A stretch of 64,000 nt of DNA from Bettongia penicillata ogilbyi. Its lineage: Eukaryota; Chordata; Mammalia; Diprotodontia; Potoroidae. A model generated the notes under the pieces. That model was not told the DNA's origin. It worked only from the letters and a program-made list of their open reading frames with translations, and did no database searches. The position numbers were made by a program, and so were the translations under genes. Below are positions 47,701 through 57,494 of the stretch, piece after piece (position 1 is the stretch's first letter; every line of letters begins with the position of its first letter). The DNA is taken from positions 2,338,001 through 2,402,000 of the forward strand of contig JAJHZJ010000221.1 of the NCBI GenBank assembly GCA_023548195.1. Direction: 5' to 3'.

Positions 47701-50700
47701 AACAGCATCTTCTTCCCTTTACTAATTGTTACAGTGATTATATGGAAGACTTACTTGTTCTTCAGAGGTTTAAAAGATTATCATAGCAAGTTATCTGGGT
47801 CCTTTATTTTTGGAAGGATAACTCTCTGATGACTTACCTTATTTCTTTTTTTGAAGCAGGTCTATTTATTTCCTGTTTCCTGTTGTGTTAATTTATATTT
47901 TTAGAAATACTTCATTGAAGTTCTCAAATTTTCTTTTAGAATGTGTCATTCCCTAATAGTAGTCTTAGTTTCTCTTTGTATTTGTTATGATCACCTTTTT
48001 CATTTCTACTTATGGTGATTTCTTTTTTTTTGATGAGTTAGCTAATGGTTTGTTAAAGTTATTACTCTTTAAGGAAAACTACCTCATGGTTTATTAATCC
48101 AATTGCTATATTTTTAATTTTTACCTATTTTTGTTTTTATATTTCTTTTTTCTAACTTCCTTAAAGACTGTTAAGGTTATTTCTTTTGTAATTTTGTCAG
48201 GTGCAGGCTATATGTTGCTTCCTTTTCACTCATCATTCATTGTAGATAAAAATTATTTTTATGAATCAATTTTAATTTTTTGATTCAGTTCTATACATTT
48301 GGCTTTGAGAACTTCTTTGGTTGCAGCCTGTAGGTTTTGATAAATGGCTAATTTTAAAAATAGGGTCAACTTTGATAAAATAAAATACAGAACAGGGTTC
48401 AATTTTTTCTGTCGTTTGAATTTGGGAACTTTGAGCCAAATAACTCTAATGTACCTATTTAAATAAAGTCACAAAAGTGATGTATCTCCTAGGATTTGAG
48501 GATAAAATCTTTACTAATAAAAAAATAATTTTTCCAATTTCTTCTTTATCCCAGTTATTGTCAAACAGACATTTCTTTAGCTTTGTGTTTTTCTGTAGTA
48601 TCGTTATGTATGTCTTACTTGCGGTGTAAAAATATGGTATGCATAATTCCAGCTGTTTTGAACTTTTACCCAGCCTCTTTTGTAGGAGTTTTGCTGTACT
48701 TGGCAACAAATGTGTATCCCCTCTGCCTGTTCTGTTTAGTTCTCTTACTCTAACTGGTGCTTACATCTTATTTAGATATCTTGATTTCTTTATTTTTAAT
48801 CTTTTTTATCAGAAGAGTCTAAGGGTATGTGGATAAAAGGTTGACCTTAGAATCAGAAAACCTCAGTTCAGGTCCTGCCCCTAATGCTTTAAGTTGCTGC
48901 ATGATTGTGGGAAAGTCACTTAATCTGTCATTGCCCCAGTCAGTTCTCAAGGTTACAAAAGAGTTACTTTGGGTTCAGACAGTCTGTGTTCAGATCTTGT
49001 CTCTGCCCTTCACTAACTGGGCAGATTATTAAACCTCCACGTGCCTTAGACAAGTCCCTAGAATTTATCTACTGAATCTTATGTTAAATTGTTGTCTTCC
49101 CTGGTGGAGAGGGTTGTCAATGCTTACAGTTTCTTCCTTTATTTAGACAGTATTTTATACTAGATTTATCATATTCTGATAATTGTTCCTACTGTTATAC
49201 TTTCACCTATTTTTCACCTTTTATGAATTCAGGTGGCAAATGATTTTATCAGTCAGACAACAAGGATTTATTAGGTGCTTGCTTAGCATCAGGTGTTCTG
49301 CTAGGTACCATGGGATATGGCAAAGTAAGACAAAAGTCAGTTCCAGTTCTCAAGGAATTTCTGTTCTGTGTGGGAAAAATTATGTATGAACAAATATATC
49401 CAAATGTGCACAAAATAAAGAATAATTACAAGGTAGCTTAGGAGGGTAGAAGCCTATTAAGGGAGATCAGAGTTATTAGTCTTGGAAGATCAGGGATCGG
49501 ATGCGTAGTTAGGAAGGTGCCTTCCAGTCACGGGGTCGTTTGGATCACGTACTTGCTGCGTACAGGTGACAGGTTCTGTTGTAGTCATCTTTTAATTCTC
49601 CCTTTAATATTGTATGATACTCTTTCCTGTCTTTCTCAGTCTTTATTGGTTTATTAGATGATACTGATAACTGCTGTATTGTGCTTACAATTGTGTGATA
49701 TATTTTAGATTGAAACGGTTTGATTTTGTTTCAGTTTGTATATATCTTTTGATATGTTAAATGTTTCCTGTAAGTAGTACATTAATGGATTTTGTTTCAC
49801 TTTTTCAAATTCTGTAACTCATCTTTTAAATTGGATAATTCAGTTAATTTACATTTAATATGTATTACATTTGATTTCTTTTCTAGCTTTTTAATTTTTC
49901 ACTATTGTAAGTGTTTAAAAGGAGTGAAATACTTTATTTTTCTAAAGTTTCTACCAATAAAATTGTTTAAAGAATTAAGCTTTTTTTGCCATTTAAATGA
50001 GAAACTGTTATTTCTTGTAGCTTTATTTTTTTAAAAAAATTAAATAAAAGATAATTGCTTTCAGCATAGCTGGCTCCTTTCTTTGTCCTCTTTTTTTGTC
50101 AATGTAAAATGTTTTTAAAATTTATAAACCAAAGTGTATATTTAACTCCTCTTTTTAAAGTCATAATTCTCATTAAAAAAAAATCTCAAAACCTAATTTA
50201 TTTCTGTTTCTTTTACAACGTTTTAATGCCTTAATTTGTAGACTTAGCTTTAGGTTTAAATTATCCAGTTATTTCCATTGAGTACTTATTTCTCCATGGA
50301 CGTGAAATTTTTCCTTGAGTGTAGTTATCCTTTTATTTCGATAAATTTATTCTTCGAGAACTTTTTGGTTTTTGAAATTTGTTTGTCTTCTAAAAAAAAA
50401 GTTCAGTATTGCATGAACAAATATTTTCCAATACATTCCTTTTAGTATGCATACTTTTTGACCAGTTTGGCCCACTTGCCTGTGTTACTATTGAAGTATA
50501 CAGGATGATTCTAATTGGAACTTTATAAGATGTGATTTTTCTTTTTGGATGCAGTAAAAATTATTTTTCTTCATTATTTTGAAATTTAATAATTATTGAT
50601 CAATCATTGCATTTTGTATTTCTCCTAGCAATGTTCCAGTGAATTATTTCCACTTGGGAAGGTGGTGTGATAACTGTGATGTTGTACATTCTGGAATATT

Positions 50701-51736
50701 TATTCCAGTTGTCAGTATTGAGCTTTAGGTCTTTTCCTTTTTAATGCCATCCAGGATCCCAAACAATCTAAATTAATCTTTTTCTTATTTCTTTACCCAT
50801 ATACCATTCGAGTCTTACTTTAAGTCCCTTTTTTTTGCTTATTGTCTAATTAATTTTGTATTTTTAAATGCCTTCCATTGTTTCTAGTACAAATCACCTT
50901 TTCTCTTTTCGTTTTGTCCTTTCTCTTCTTTTCTATTACACAGTTTAGCTAGTTTGCTTTTAATTCATGTTTTTTCATTATCTTTTAGATGAGCTCCTTT
51001 ACTTCCTTGCTATTTTGATAGTGTTTTTTTTCCTTTTAAAAAATATCTTTCAAAAGCAGATGACCTTGAATATGAGGGGTCAGCACCCCACTTTTCTCCG
51101 TGCCTTTCCCCACCTTCTGCATTAGACAAGGTGATAGGAGGAGAATGGTCCAGTCTGTATTCTTAAGTCACAGTTAGGAGTTTAGAAAGAGATAAAGGGG
51201 GAACTGGTGGTTGTGACTGTGACTGGATACTTAAGGCTATGTATTTCATTGCTAGGACTATTGTTGCAGTCTTTTTCTTGGTCTCCTAATTTTTCTCTTC
51301 AGTTGTTCATGCTTATCCTTTTACAGCCTGGAACACTGAGTTGCAGTTTTGTGGTTGATTTGACTCCAGGCTCCAGGGTTTTCTATTTGCTCCTCTTCAT
51401 CCCTCATTGGGGGTGGGGGAGGATGCCAGTACAGAGAACACAGCCCCTACAGAGGAAGCTTAGTTTTCCTAACTATTTCTATAGCTTAATCTTGGGCAAA
51501 ATGCTCAGTAGCTCATCATTCTCTTTCCATTCCTTCTTACTTCCCATGGGCTGGCTACCTGCTTTATTATTCGGTCCTCATCCCTGCAACAATGTACATG
51601 TTGATAATCGTGGAAGAACTTTTTTTTTTTTTAAAGAGCTATCCTTTTCTTCCTTCCCAGTTTTTGTTGAGGGGAGCTAGGAAACTACTTTGTTTCTTGG
51701 CTTTGGTCTACTTTTCTGTTGTAGAAGACTCATCAT

Positions 51737-51785
<49 letters not shown>

Positions 51786-54700
51786 TATATTTTATTGTTT
51801 TAATCAGCTACAATCTGTCTTCTTACCCTCCCATCCCTTCCCCCCAATTAAGAGGTATTATGGACACGTACTTAACCAAAATAAACTTCCACATTGTTCA
51901 TGTCCAAAAAAAGCTTATCTTATTCTGCATTCTGAGGCCTTCACTTCCCTGTCAGGTAGCATGTTTCATCATTAGTCCTCAGGAATCCTGGTTGATTATT
52001 GTGCTGGTAAGAGTTAAGCACAATAGTTTTCTATTTGTGTGTGTGTGTGTGTGTGTGTGAATGTGTATACACTAGCTTGTTCATTGTCCAATATATGGAC
52101 ACCCACTCAGATTCTCATTCTTTCCCACCTCAAAAAGAGTTATAAATAATTTTGTATGTCCTTAAAGTTTATTTTCCTTGGGACTAAATCTTTCCTTAAT
52201 CTCCTCTCTCTCCAATTCCCTATCCTTCCTCCAATTTCCCTTCTTTTTCCCTTGAGGGAAATATATTTCTGTATCCTACTGTATGTATGTGTGTGTGGGG
52301 ATTCTTCTTAGGACCAGTTCAGATGACAGGTTGAAGTGTCAACCAGTTACTGCTCTCCAACCCCTTCTCCTTGTTTATATAAATGTCTACTTGGGTACCC
52401 TGATTATGTGAGAAAGTTTTCAATAGCTTTCCATTCCCTCCCATCCCCACTTTACCCCTTGTAGTAATATCCATTTTTAAAAGCTGTAGAATTAAAACAC
52501 ATCACATAAGATGGCAAATGAAATATATGTGTTATAAATCAACTGATGCAACTAACTAAAGGGGAGGAGTCCAATTCATTTGTTTCTTCTGGAAATGGTC
52601 AGATGTTCTGAGTGAATCTTTTCAGTCCAGGCCAAAACTCAGGACTATTGCTGTCACAAAATGAAACTAGATCAAAATTATGACTTTCCCAAGTTATTTA
52701 CCTACCACTGTATTTTATGTGTATATGTTAAATTAGTTGGATTCTGATTGTCTGTCTATCTCTTTCTCTCTATCTGTATGTAAAAATAAATTTTTGGATT
52801 CTTTGAACCAGAAGAGCACTTAGAGATTGAATGGATCTGATAAGCTATTCTGAAATAGGAATTCTCAAATTGGATATTAAAAAATTAATACTGAAAGAAA
52901 TGGCTTTTTCTTCTTTTAAGCTGCTGTTTTATATTTCTATTTTTTTAACTTGATGTTTTGTTGAAATTTTTAATGGTAGCCAGTCTGGGAAAAAATAAAG
53001 CATTTGCAAACTTTTCTAATCCAATAAATAACATTTCTCATGTCCTACTTCAAGTCCTTACATCATGTTGAATCAAAACATATTTGAAAAATCAAATACA
53101 TTTCTTTTTTCAGCAAGGAACAGTTTTGGCTGTTTATGGACCCATCCTCCACCCCTGTACTAAAGACTGAACAATTTTTATTTCTCTTCTCTAAATATTG
53201 AAAGTTAAAAGACAAAAATGGAGCTAGAAGTCCTCAAGTCCTTTGCAACTATTTTCCCCCCTGAATATTAGTTCCCTTTTATCAGCCATGAAATCAACTT
53301 TGATCCTTTCAGTGGTATGACTAAATATGTAATTCATGTATTTGAACAGAGCAGAAACTTCAGGTTTGATATCTTTATGGGCTCGTTAACATTGCTTAGG
53401 AAAAAAAAAAATCTTTTCTAGTCATGGATTATCCTAGTAAATAATAGTCCTCCTGAAAATATGCATTTTATAAGGGGTTCATATAAGAAAGGATATACAT
53501 TAATCTGTATTTCACACCACTAAAGAAAAACAAGTCAGAGAACTTATTAATGTTTTGTATAATTCAACACAGTGTTTATTCTTTATAACATTGAATTGCC
53601 AGGAATGAAGAAATTAAATCCTGAATAATTATCACAAATGAAAACAAGAATCTTACAATTATTTTTAGATTAAAAAAAATGAATAGTTTTAAGCATTAGA
53701 CTGCAAAATATTTTTGAAGTTTTAGAAAACTATAGTGCATTCAATCTAGCAGATATGCCAGTTAATCAGCAGATATTCATTGAACACCAATATTAAGTGC
53801 TGGGCTTGTAAAACTCACAATGAAATAGTCTCTGCCCTGAGCTCACAACCTATTGTGGGGATGTAAGTATTTATATCCAAAATAAATACAAAGTGATTTT
53901 AGAGATGTTGGACACTAACAGTTCGGGTAGGAGTGGGGCAGGAAATTGGGGAAGGCTTCTTGCAAAACATGTCATTGAACTTAGTTTTGAAGGAAGTGGA
54001 ATTCTAAGAGGCAAGACAAGGAGGGGGTTCATTTTGTGCACAGCATTGACCAGTACAACAGCATAAGAGATGACTAATGGAGTATGCTATGTGAGAAACA
54101 GCAACCATGGAATTGATATGTAGTTCAAATATGTATTTAAACATTTTGGGAATAATATCGAGTTTTTCTTATTACTGTTTCATAGACTCAGATTTCAAAC
54201 AGAATTTGGCTAATTTTACAGGTGTGGTGAATATAAAACAAAGAAAACTGAAGGATGTCCATTTAAACAGAGTGAAGATTTTTTAGCCTAATATGTTCCT
54301 GTTGATCTTTTCCAGCGATATGGAGGTGCTGGTACTTCTATAATACCCTTTCCCCAGCCTGTGCCTCTGATTTATATCTGATGTCACCAGATTTTGAGTG
54401 AGTTTGAGATAATTTGAGTGAGAAAATCAGAAAATTCAGTTGAGTAGCTGAAATAAAGTAAAACTGAGAAGAATGATAGTGGAATTATATATTTAACAAT
54501 AATATAAAATATCCAGTTTTTAAAAAAAATTTAGATTTTTCACATCTTATAAGTACTTAAACAATAGCAGAGATAGTCAAAGACAAGTATTTATTAATTC
54601 CTTGATAGGTTTCAAGAACTACGCCAAGCCTACTTGGATACAAATAAAGGCAGGAACGTAGTCCCTGTTCTGAAATAGCTCACATTCTCATAGGGGAGAC

Positions 54701-55057
54701 AGCACCCAAGCAATTAAGTGCACACAAGACCTTCCAACTATCTCAGGGTGAAAGGCCTTGTGGGATTGTAAAGTTAAATGGAGAGGAGTTAAGTATGAGA
54801 AGATTGAAAAGATAGGTAGGGTTGAATATAAAAAAATAAAATTATTTTTCTCTATTTTTAGTGACACAGAGAGCAGTGGAAGTGAAGATAATTCTGATGA
54901 AGAATTAATTGGACCTCCTTTGCCCCCTCAAATGACCCAGATACAATCTGAAGATACAGATGAACTCATAGGCCCCCCACTTCCACCTGGATACCAGGAT
55001 AGTGAGGATGATGATGATGATGATGATGATGACAACGACGACATACAAGATGAAATT
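32716..55057 (+). CDS. WDR70: WD repeat domain 70, first five coding exons (N-terminal part)
   Basis: WDR70 is a nuclear WD40 protein of about 655 residues, reported as a CUL4-DDB1 partner that promotes H2B monoubiquitination in DNA double-strand break repair. Exons 32716-32740, 32833-32892, 35063-35146, 40834-40954 and 54862-55057 join to 486 nt, 162 codons, in frame. They match the human N-terminus: MGFTGFGKKARTFDLEAMFE, a charged helix (EAREKEEELQKERELRR, residues 57-73), a Ser-rich linker, then DELIGPPLPP motifs and an acidic tract. The WD40 propeller starts in later exons beyond the right edge; I saw no sixth exon before 64000. The start has G at -3 and +4. Introns 3 and 4 are long and full of antisense L1. 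The very N-terminus is diverged from human. Confidence 0.95.
32833..32892 (+). CDS. WDR70: WDR70 coding exon 2 (residues 9-28)
   Basis: Encodes GTDAPAADPELASTMGFTGF. Acceptor CCTCGCAG, donor GTGAGT. The intron between exons 1 and 2 is only 92 bp. The MGFTGFG motif is conserved to human. Confidence 0.93.
32893..35062 (+). other. WDR70: WDR70 intron 2
   Basis: After the polypurine tract it holds a reversed L2 tail at about 33715-33775, a CA/TA-rich patch at 33770-33850, MIR-like debris at about 34250-34340 and a reversed MIR at about 34620-34740. The rest is unnamed. Confidence 0.75.
33041..33240 (+). repeat. Polypurine (G/A) tandem repeats in WDR70 intron 2
   Basis: About 200 bases nearly free of pyrimidines on the coding strand. 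It includes a 41-bp unit repeated at 33141 and 33182 (core 'gaaggagcgcatggagaagg') and a 34-bp-spaced repeat at 33073 and 33107 (gaggggagcaggggagggag). It starts about 150 bp after exon 2. Confidence 0.9.
35063..35146 (+). CDS. WDR70: WDR70 coding exon 3 (residues 29-56)
   Basis: Encodes GKKARTFDLEAMFEQTRRTA then VERSRKVL, the most conserved N-terminal block of the family. Acceptor CATTTTAG, donor GTAAGT. Confidence 0.97.
35240..36990 (-). mobile_element. Antisense L1 3' end and adjoining ORF2 parts
   Basis: The plus strand reads the reversed L1 3' UTR and end of ORF2: 'tttgagttccaatttttctc' at 35287, 'tattccattacattcatata' at 35687, 'tgatgggcatccccttggtt' at 35732, 'ttcacaactccaccaacaat' at 35921, then a second related stretch at about 36640-36990 ('tttggctatttcttcatttg'). 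Confidence 0.8.
37005..37690 (+). mobile_element. Sense L2 interrupted by a sense L1 3' end
   Basis: L2 sequence before and after the catalytic region (37005-37261, with 'gagctcatcagctcccatgg' and 'atgtccagaatagaacacat') resumes at about 37570 ('gcaagtcatccaggcccaca'). Between them lies an L1 3' end (about 37262-37565: 'gagaactggaaactaagagg', 'gaaaatggtggaatataatt'). A GTTGAG stretch occurs at both junctions, perhaps a short duplication. Confidence 0.65.
37700..39960 (-). mobile_element. Antisense L1 pieces including ORF1-like sequence
   Basis: 38030-38340 is a reversed L1 3' end ('tccagttctttgccatctca'). 39000-39900 on the minus strand has a Lys/Glu-rich coiled-coil frame (NEMRSLEEKNLKEM and EKLKREI), then DLENRL and PKSHD blocks that parallel the DLENRD and PKSYD blocks of the L1 ORF1 at 56706-57440. 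Stops and shifts are frequent; the part between is missing. Confidence 0.55.
40240..40440 (+). repeat. MIR-type SINE
   Basis: 'attgcattagtggaatgagt', 'gtgggacttggagttgggga' and 'gtaaagtgctcaatagatgt' in the order of MIR. Confidence 0.7.
40834..40954 (+). CDS. WDR70: WDR70 coding exon 4 (residues 57-96)
   Basis: Encodes EAREKEEELQKERELRRQHE then DNESIPSGSSLTKHPSVSTS. The first half is a Glu/Arg-rich single helix as in human; the second half is a diverged Ser/Pro linker. Acceptor CATTTTTAG, donor GTGCCT. Confidence 0.95.
40955..42837 (+). other. WDR70: First part of WDR70 intron 4, unnamed
   Basis: AT-rich sequence. A CT-rich stretch at about 41750-41945 may be part of an L2, but I cannot support it. 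No gene or RNA seen. Confidence 0.6.
42838..43022 (+). mobile_element. hAT-type DNA transposon (MITE-like) copy
   Basis: 'gttagacccctttggcattc', 'ggaccccctctcaaaataat' and the end 'tggacctcaatttaagagtc' resemble Charlie-type hAT non-autonomous elements. Its reversed relative lies at 44165-44335. Confidence 0.55.
43470..43765 (-). repeat. L2 3' part, antisense
   Basis: 'ggactgggctttaactggat', 'tttgacaggaggaagaagga' and 'attaagattggatgctcaaa' follow the reversed L2 3' untranslated region. Confidence 0.5.
44165..44335 (-). mobile_element. hAT-type DNA transposon (MITE-like) copy, reversed
   Basis: 'ctctggttcttttaattttt' at one end and 'gaaggagcctgtaagcttca', 'aagggttccaagacacaaaa' at the other match the element at 42838-43022 in reverse. 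Confidence 0.55.
45180..45720 (+). repeat. L2 3' region, sense
   Basis: 'gcctcctaactggtctccct' at 45203, 'tcattattctccattgggtg' at 45317, 'gcatttaaggacctttcagt' at 45377, 'tttcctatggaggagatgtt', 'aaaggtctagtttatttgct'. A long, well-ordered L2 3' end. The 85- and 93-codon frames here are its debris. Confidence 0.8.
45740..46075 (+). repeat. Two MIR-type SINEs, head to tail
   Basis: First copy about 45740-45855 ('aacctcagtttccttatgca'). Second about 45856-46070 ('cctgggcaagttgcttaact', 'cttacagggttgttgtgagg', 'gcctagcatgcagtaggtgc'), nearly complete. Confidence 0.8.
46280..46400 (+). repeat. SINE head fragment
   Basis: 'gagaggcagcatggtggtag' and 'agaggactggccttgaggtc' form a tRNA-headed SINE 5' part. 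Confidence 0.65.
46480..48360 (-). mobile_element. Antisense L1, 3' end and ORF2 parts
   Basis: 'tcttccttcccaaagaacta' at 47031, 'cctctgcaaagggggaaata' at 47168 and 'ttacttcatgcaagtcttcc' at 47330 are the reversed 3' UTR. 47750-48360 reads reversed ORF2 ('gtttgttaaagttattactc', 'gctttgagaacttctttggt'). A MIR fragment sits at about 47650-47720. Confidence 0.65.
48820..49045 (+). repeat. SINE/MIR cluster
   Basis: 'gttgaccttagaatcagaaa', 'gtgggaaagtcacttaatct', and a second partial copy 'cactaactgggcagattatt'. Confidence 0.7.
49240..49500 (-). repeat. L2 3' end, antisense
   Basis: 'caacaaggatttattaggtg', 'ccagttctcaaggaatttct'. Confidence 0.7.
49560..50010 (-). mobile_element. Antisense L1, upstream ORF2 region
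   Basis: 'aaatgtttcctgtaagtagt', 'aatggattttgtttcacttt' and 'tcagttaatttacatttaat' follow the reversed L1 endonuclease region. With 46480-48360 it may be one element broken by SINE and L2 insertions. Confidence 0.5.
50015..51720 (+). other. WDR70: Middle of WDR70 intron 4, unnamed
   Basis: AT-rich to 51000, then mixed composition. The 157-codon frame at 51207-51680 starts with GTG, has no recognisable motif and no splice context, so I do not call it a gene. Confidence 0.6.
51744..51783. repeat. (AT)n microsatellite
   Basis: About 20 uninterrupted AT units, directly followed by a reversed L1 3' end, so it may have grown from the L1 tail. Confidence 0.95.
51784..52480 (-). mobile_element. Antisense L1 3' end with (GT)n
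   Basis: Reversed 3' UTR: 'gtagcatgtttcatcattag' at 51957, 'cccacctcaaaaagagttat' at 52125, 'ttccttaatctcctctctct' at 52192. It parallels 38030-38480. A (GT)n run lies at 52036-52059. Confidence 0.7.
52485..53755 (+). other. WDR70: WDR70 intron 4 stretch without recognised element
   Basis: AT-rich sequence; I see no element, gene or RNA in it. Confidence 0.6.
53756..54760 (-). repeat. Two antisense L2 3' ends
   Basis: About 53765-54060 ('cagcagatattcattgaaca', 'ggaaggcttcttgcaaaaca') and about 54585-54750 ('caagtatttattaattcctt', 'ttctcataggggagacagca'). The second ends about 100 bp before WDR70 exon 5. Confidence 0.75.
54862..55057 (+). CDS. WDR70: WDR70 coding exon 5 (residues 97-162)
   Basis: Encodes SDTESSGSEDNSDEELIGPP then two DELIGPPLPP-type motifs (residues 110-119 and 130-139) and an acidic run of nine Asp from a (GAT)8 GAC repeat. 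Acceptor TATTTTTAG, donor GTAAGT. The 3' end is in phase 0. The Ser/Asp stretch is a likely CK2 substrate by sequence. Confidence 0.95.
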
Positions 55058-55349
55058 GTAAGTGTTGCTGTCTTCTATTGTGCTCTATCACTTATTTGAT
55101 CATTCCTGTGTGTGTTAAGTACTCAAGGTGCTGTTCAAAAAAATGGAACAAAAACAAAACAAAAACGTAAAAAACCTCTTTCTCATGACTACATTACAGA
55201 TTGCTTTTTGTGATCTCCCTAGTTAGACATTTCTGAAGATAAAGCATTTCTCTCTGTACAGCTTCCCACCTGACTTGTACAATAAACTTGAAAATCTTGT
55301 GACACAAAGCTAGATAAATTTGCTTTAGATCTAGGGCTCAACTGCCAAT

Positions 55350-55610
55350 TTTAATCGTTAAGTCTGCAAACATTTATTGATAGCTTCAGATGTGCTAGGC
55401 ACTGTGCAAAGACAAGACAGATTTTTTTTGCCTTTCAAGAAGCACCTTGGATTTGGAGTTCAGAGGATCCCAGTTTTAATTCCTGCTCTGCTACTTACTT
55501 CCTTTGTAATGTGTGACAGTTTAGTTTCCTTCTCTGGAGCTCTGTTTCCTGATGGGTAAAATGAAGGGGTCGGACTAGATGATCTCTGAAGTCTTTTAAA
55601 ATTTTAGGTC
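55350..55610. repeat. L2 tail (antisense) followed by a MIR-type SINE (sense)
   Basis: 55365-55425 is a reversed L2 end ('gcaaacatttattgatagct'). 55436-55610 is a SINE ('aggatcccagttttaattcc', 'gtcggactagatgatctctg'). Confidence 0.75.
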
Positions 55611-55960
55611 TATAATTTGGTAATTAATACTACAGCAAAACAACAAAAGGGGATAAAAAAAGGAGCACATGCTGGTTGCCACAGGGCCTTATTTTACAAC
55701 CTCAAATCGTGACGCAGGTTGTCTCTATGGAGCATCTTGGAGAATCCTCTGGAAAGGTGCTGAGCACAGATAGTCAGGTCTGCTGGCCAGAGGGTCCTCC
55801 CTTCTTCATCTTCTCTAGTACTACTCCCTGCTTCTCACATTTCTACCCCCCCCCCCCCAAGTACAGTAAAGGTTGGAGCTCAAGTTGGGAACTGGAACAG
55901 GTATGGGAAGAGTGAGGGGAAAAAAATAAGCATTTATGTAGCAGCTACTCTGTGCCAGAC

Positions 55961-56089
55961 CAAGGTGGGGAACCTGTGGCCTCGAGGTCACATGTCACAG
56001 AATAAATCTCCTTAATTAAAAGGATTTGTTTCACAAAACTTGGACTCAGTCAAAGGGATACACTTGAGGCCATAGGTTCCCCACTCATG
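55961..56089. mobile_element. hAT-type MITE inserted in an L2/MIR end
   Basis: Inverted ends 'ggtggggaacctgtggcctc' and 'gaggccataggttccccact' bound 129 bp. An 8-bp duplication, TGCCAGAC (55953-55960) and TGCTAGAC (56090-56097), differs at one base. Removing the insert restores a continuous 'ctgtgccagacactgtgcta'-type repeat end. Confidence 0.85.
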
Positions 56090-56124
56090 TGCTAGACACT
56101 GTGCTAAGCCCTTTAAAAAATATA

Positions 56125-57440
56125 TCATTTGGGGGTGGAACCAGTATGGTGGGGTAGGGACAGACTTGCTAGAGCTCTTCCCCCATGTCCAGCCAAATAC
56201 CTGTAAAAAATCACTCTAAACAAATTCTGGAGCTGCAGGACTCACAGAATGACAGTGTGAATCAAATCTCCAGCCCAAGACAGCCTGGAAGGTCAATGGG
56301 AAGCATTTGTTGTGCTGCCTGGGTGCAGAGCACAGTCCAGTGTGGGCTGTGCTGGCACAGATGGGACCTGACTAGTCCCAGTGCACTGAATCACTGGCAC
56401 CTATGGCAGTTTCGAGACCTCACAGCCACAGAACTCTGAGGACAAATTGGAATGTCAGTGGAAAAAGCCTTTAGGACCTGTGTGAGAGAGTGGAGAAAGT
56501 AGAGTGGTGCTGCAGCCCCAGGGTGGTGGAGGGGGTGGAGGAGCCCATGGCAGCTGTACCACCAGCAGGGGCAGTGGCAATGGCTGCTTCTGGAGGTCTA
56601 GGCCCACAGATTGTGAGGGGATTGAGTGGCTGACAGTACCCCCCCCACCCCCAAACCCACTGGAAGCAGAGAACTGCCTTGACAAAGAGCTCAGAAGTCA
56701 AGTAAATGGTCGGGGAAATGAGAAAAAACCAGAAAAAGAATCAGACTATAGAATCTTACTTTGGTGACAAGGAAGATCAAAATATACAAACAGAAGATGA
56801 CAACAAAGCTAAAGCTCCTGCATCCAAAGCCTCCAAGAACAATATGAATTGGTCTCAGGCCATGGAAGAGCTCACAAAGGATTTTGAAAATCAAGTAAGA
56901 AAAGTAGTGCAAAAATTAAGAAGAGAAATGAGAGTGATGCAAGAAAATCATGAAAAACAAGTCAACAGCTTGCTAAAGGGGACCCAAAAAAATGCTGAAG
57001 AAAATAACGCCTTAAAAAATAGACAAACCCAAATGGCAGACGAGTTCCAAAAAGCCAATGAGAAGACTGCCTTAAAAAGCAGAATTGGCCCAATGGAAAA
57101 GGAGGTACAAAAGCCCACTGAAGAAAATAATTCCTTAAACATTAGAATGGAGCAGATGGAAGCTAATGACTTCATTAAAAATCAAGAAATTATAAAACAA
57201 AAGCAAAGGAATTAAAAAATAGTAGACAATGTGAAATATCTCATTAGAAAACCAAGTGACCTGGAAAATAGAGACTATTCAAAAATTATTGGACTACCCA
57301 AAAGCTATGATCCAAAAAAAGAGCCTAGACATCATCTTTCAGGAAGTTATCAAGGAAAATTGCCCTAATATTGAAGAGCCAGAGGGTAAAATAGATATTA
57401 AAAGAATCCACCAATTATTTTTCTGTGGCTTGGGATAAAA
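56125..57440 (+). mobile_element. L1 5' end with ORF1, lacking ORF2
   Basis: 56125-56705 is an L1 5' untranslated region ('ggtggaaccagtatggtggg'). ORF1 opens at ATG 56706 and stays open for 169 codons: basic N-terminus, then a long coiled coil (heptads from about residue 55 to 160, VRKVVQKLRREM). A stop at 57213 and a shift follow, after which the DLENR and IGLPKS blocks of the RNA-binding domain appear. Sequence departs from L1 at about 57440. It is in the sense direction of WDR70, unlike nearly all other L1 here. Confidence 0.85.
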
Positions 57441-57494
57441 TTTCATTGAAAATTCTATTCACTGTGGTAAAATTGCAGAATGCTGAAATACAGC

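Noticed and set aside
51207..51680. 157-codon plus-strand frame in WDR70 intron 4
   Set aside because: Begins with GTG, is hydrophobic and Ser/Leu-rich as expected from CT-rich DNA, and no motif or splice site supports it.
56706..57215. Possible coiled-coil host gene
   Set aside because: Its flanking 5' untranslated region and the following DLENR/IGLPKS blocks identify it as L1 ORF1.
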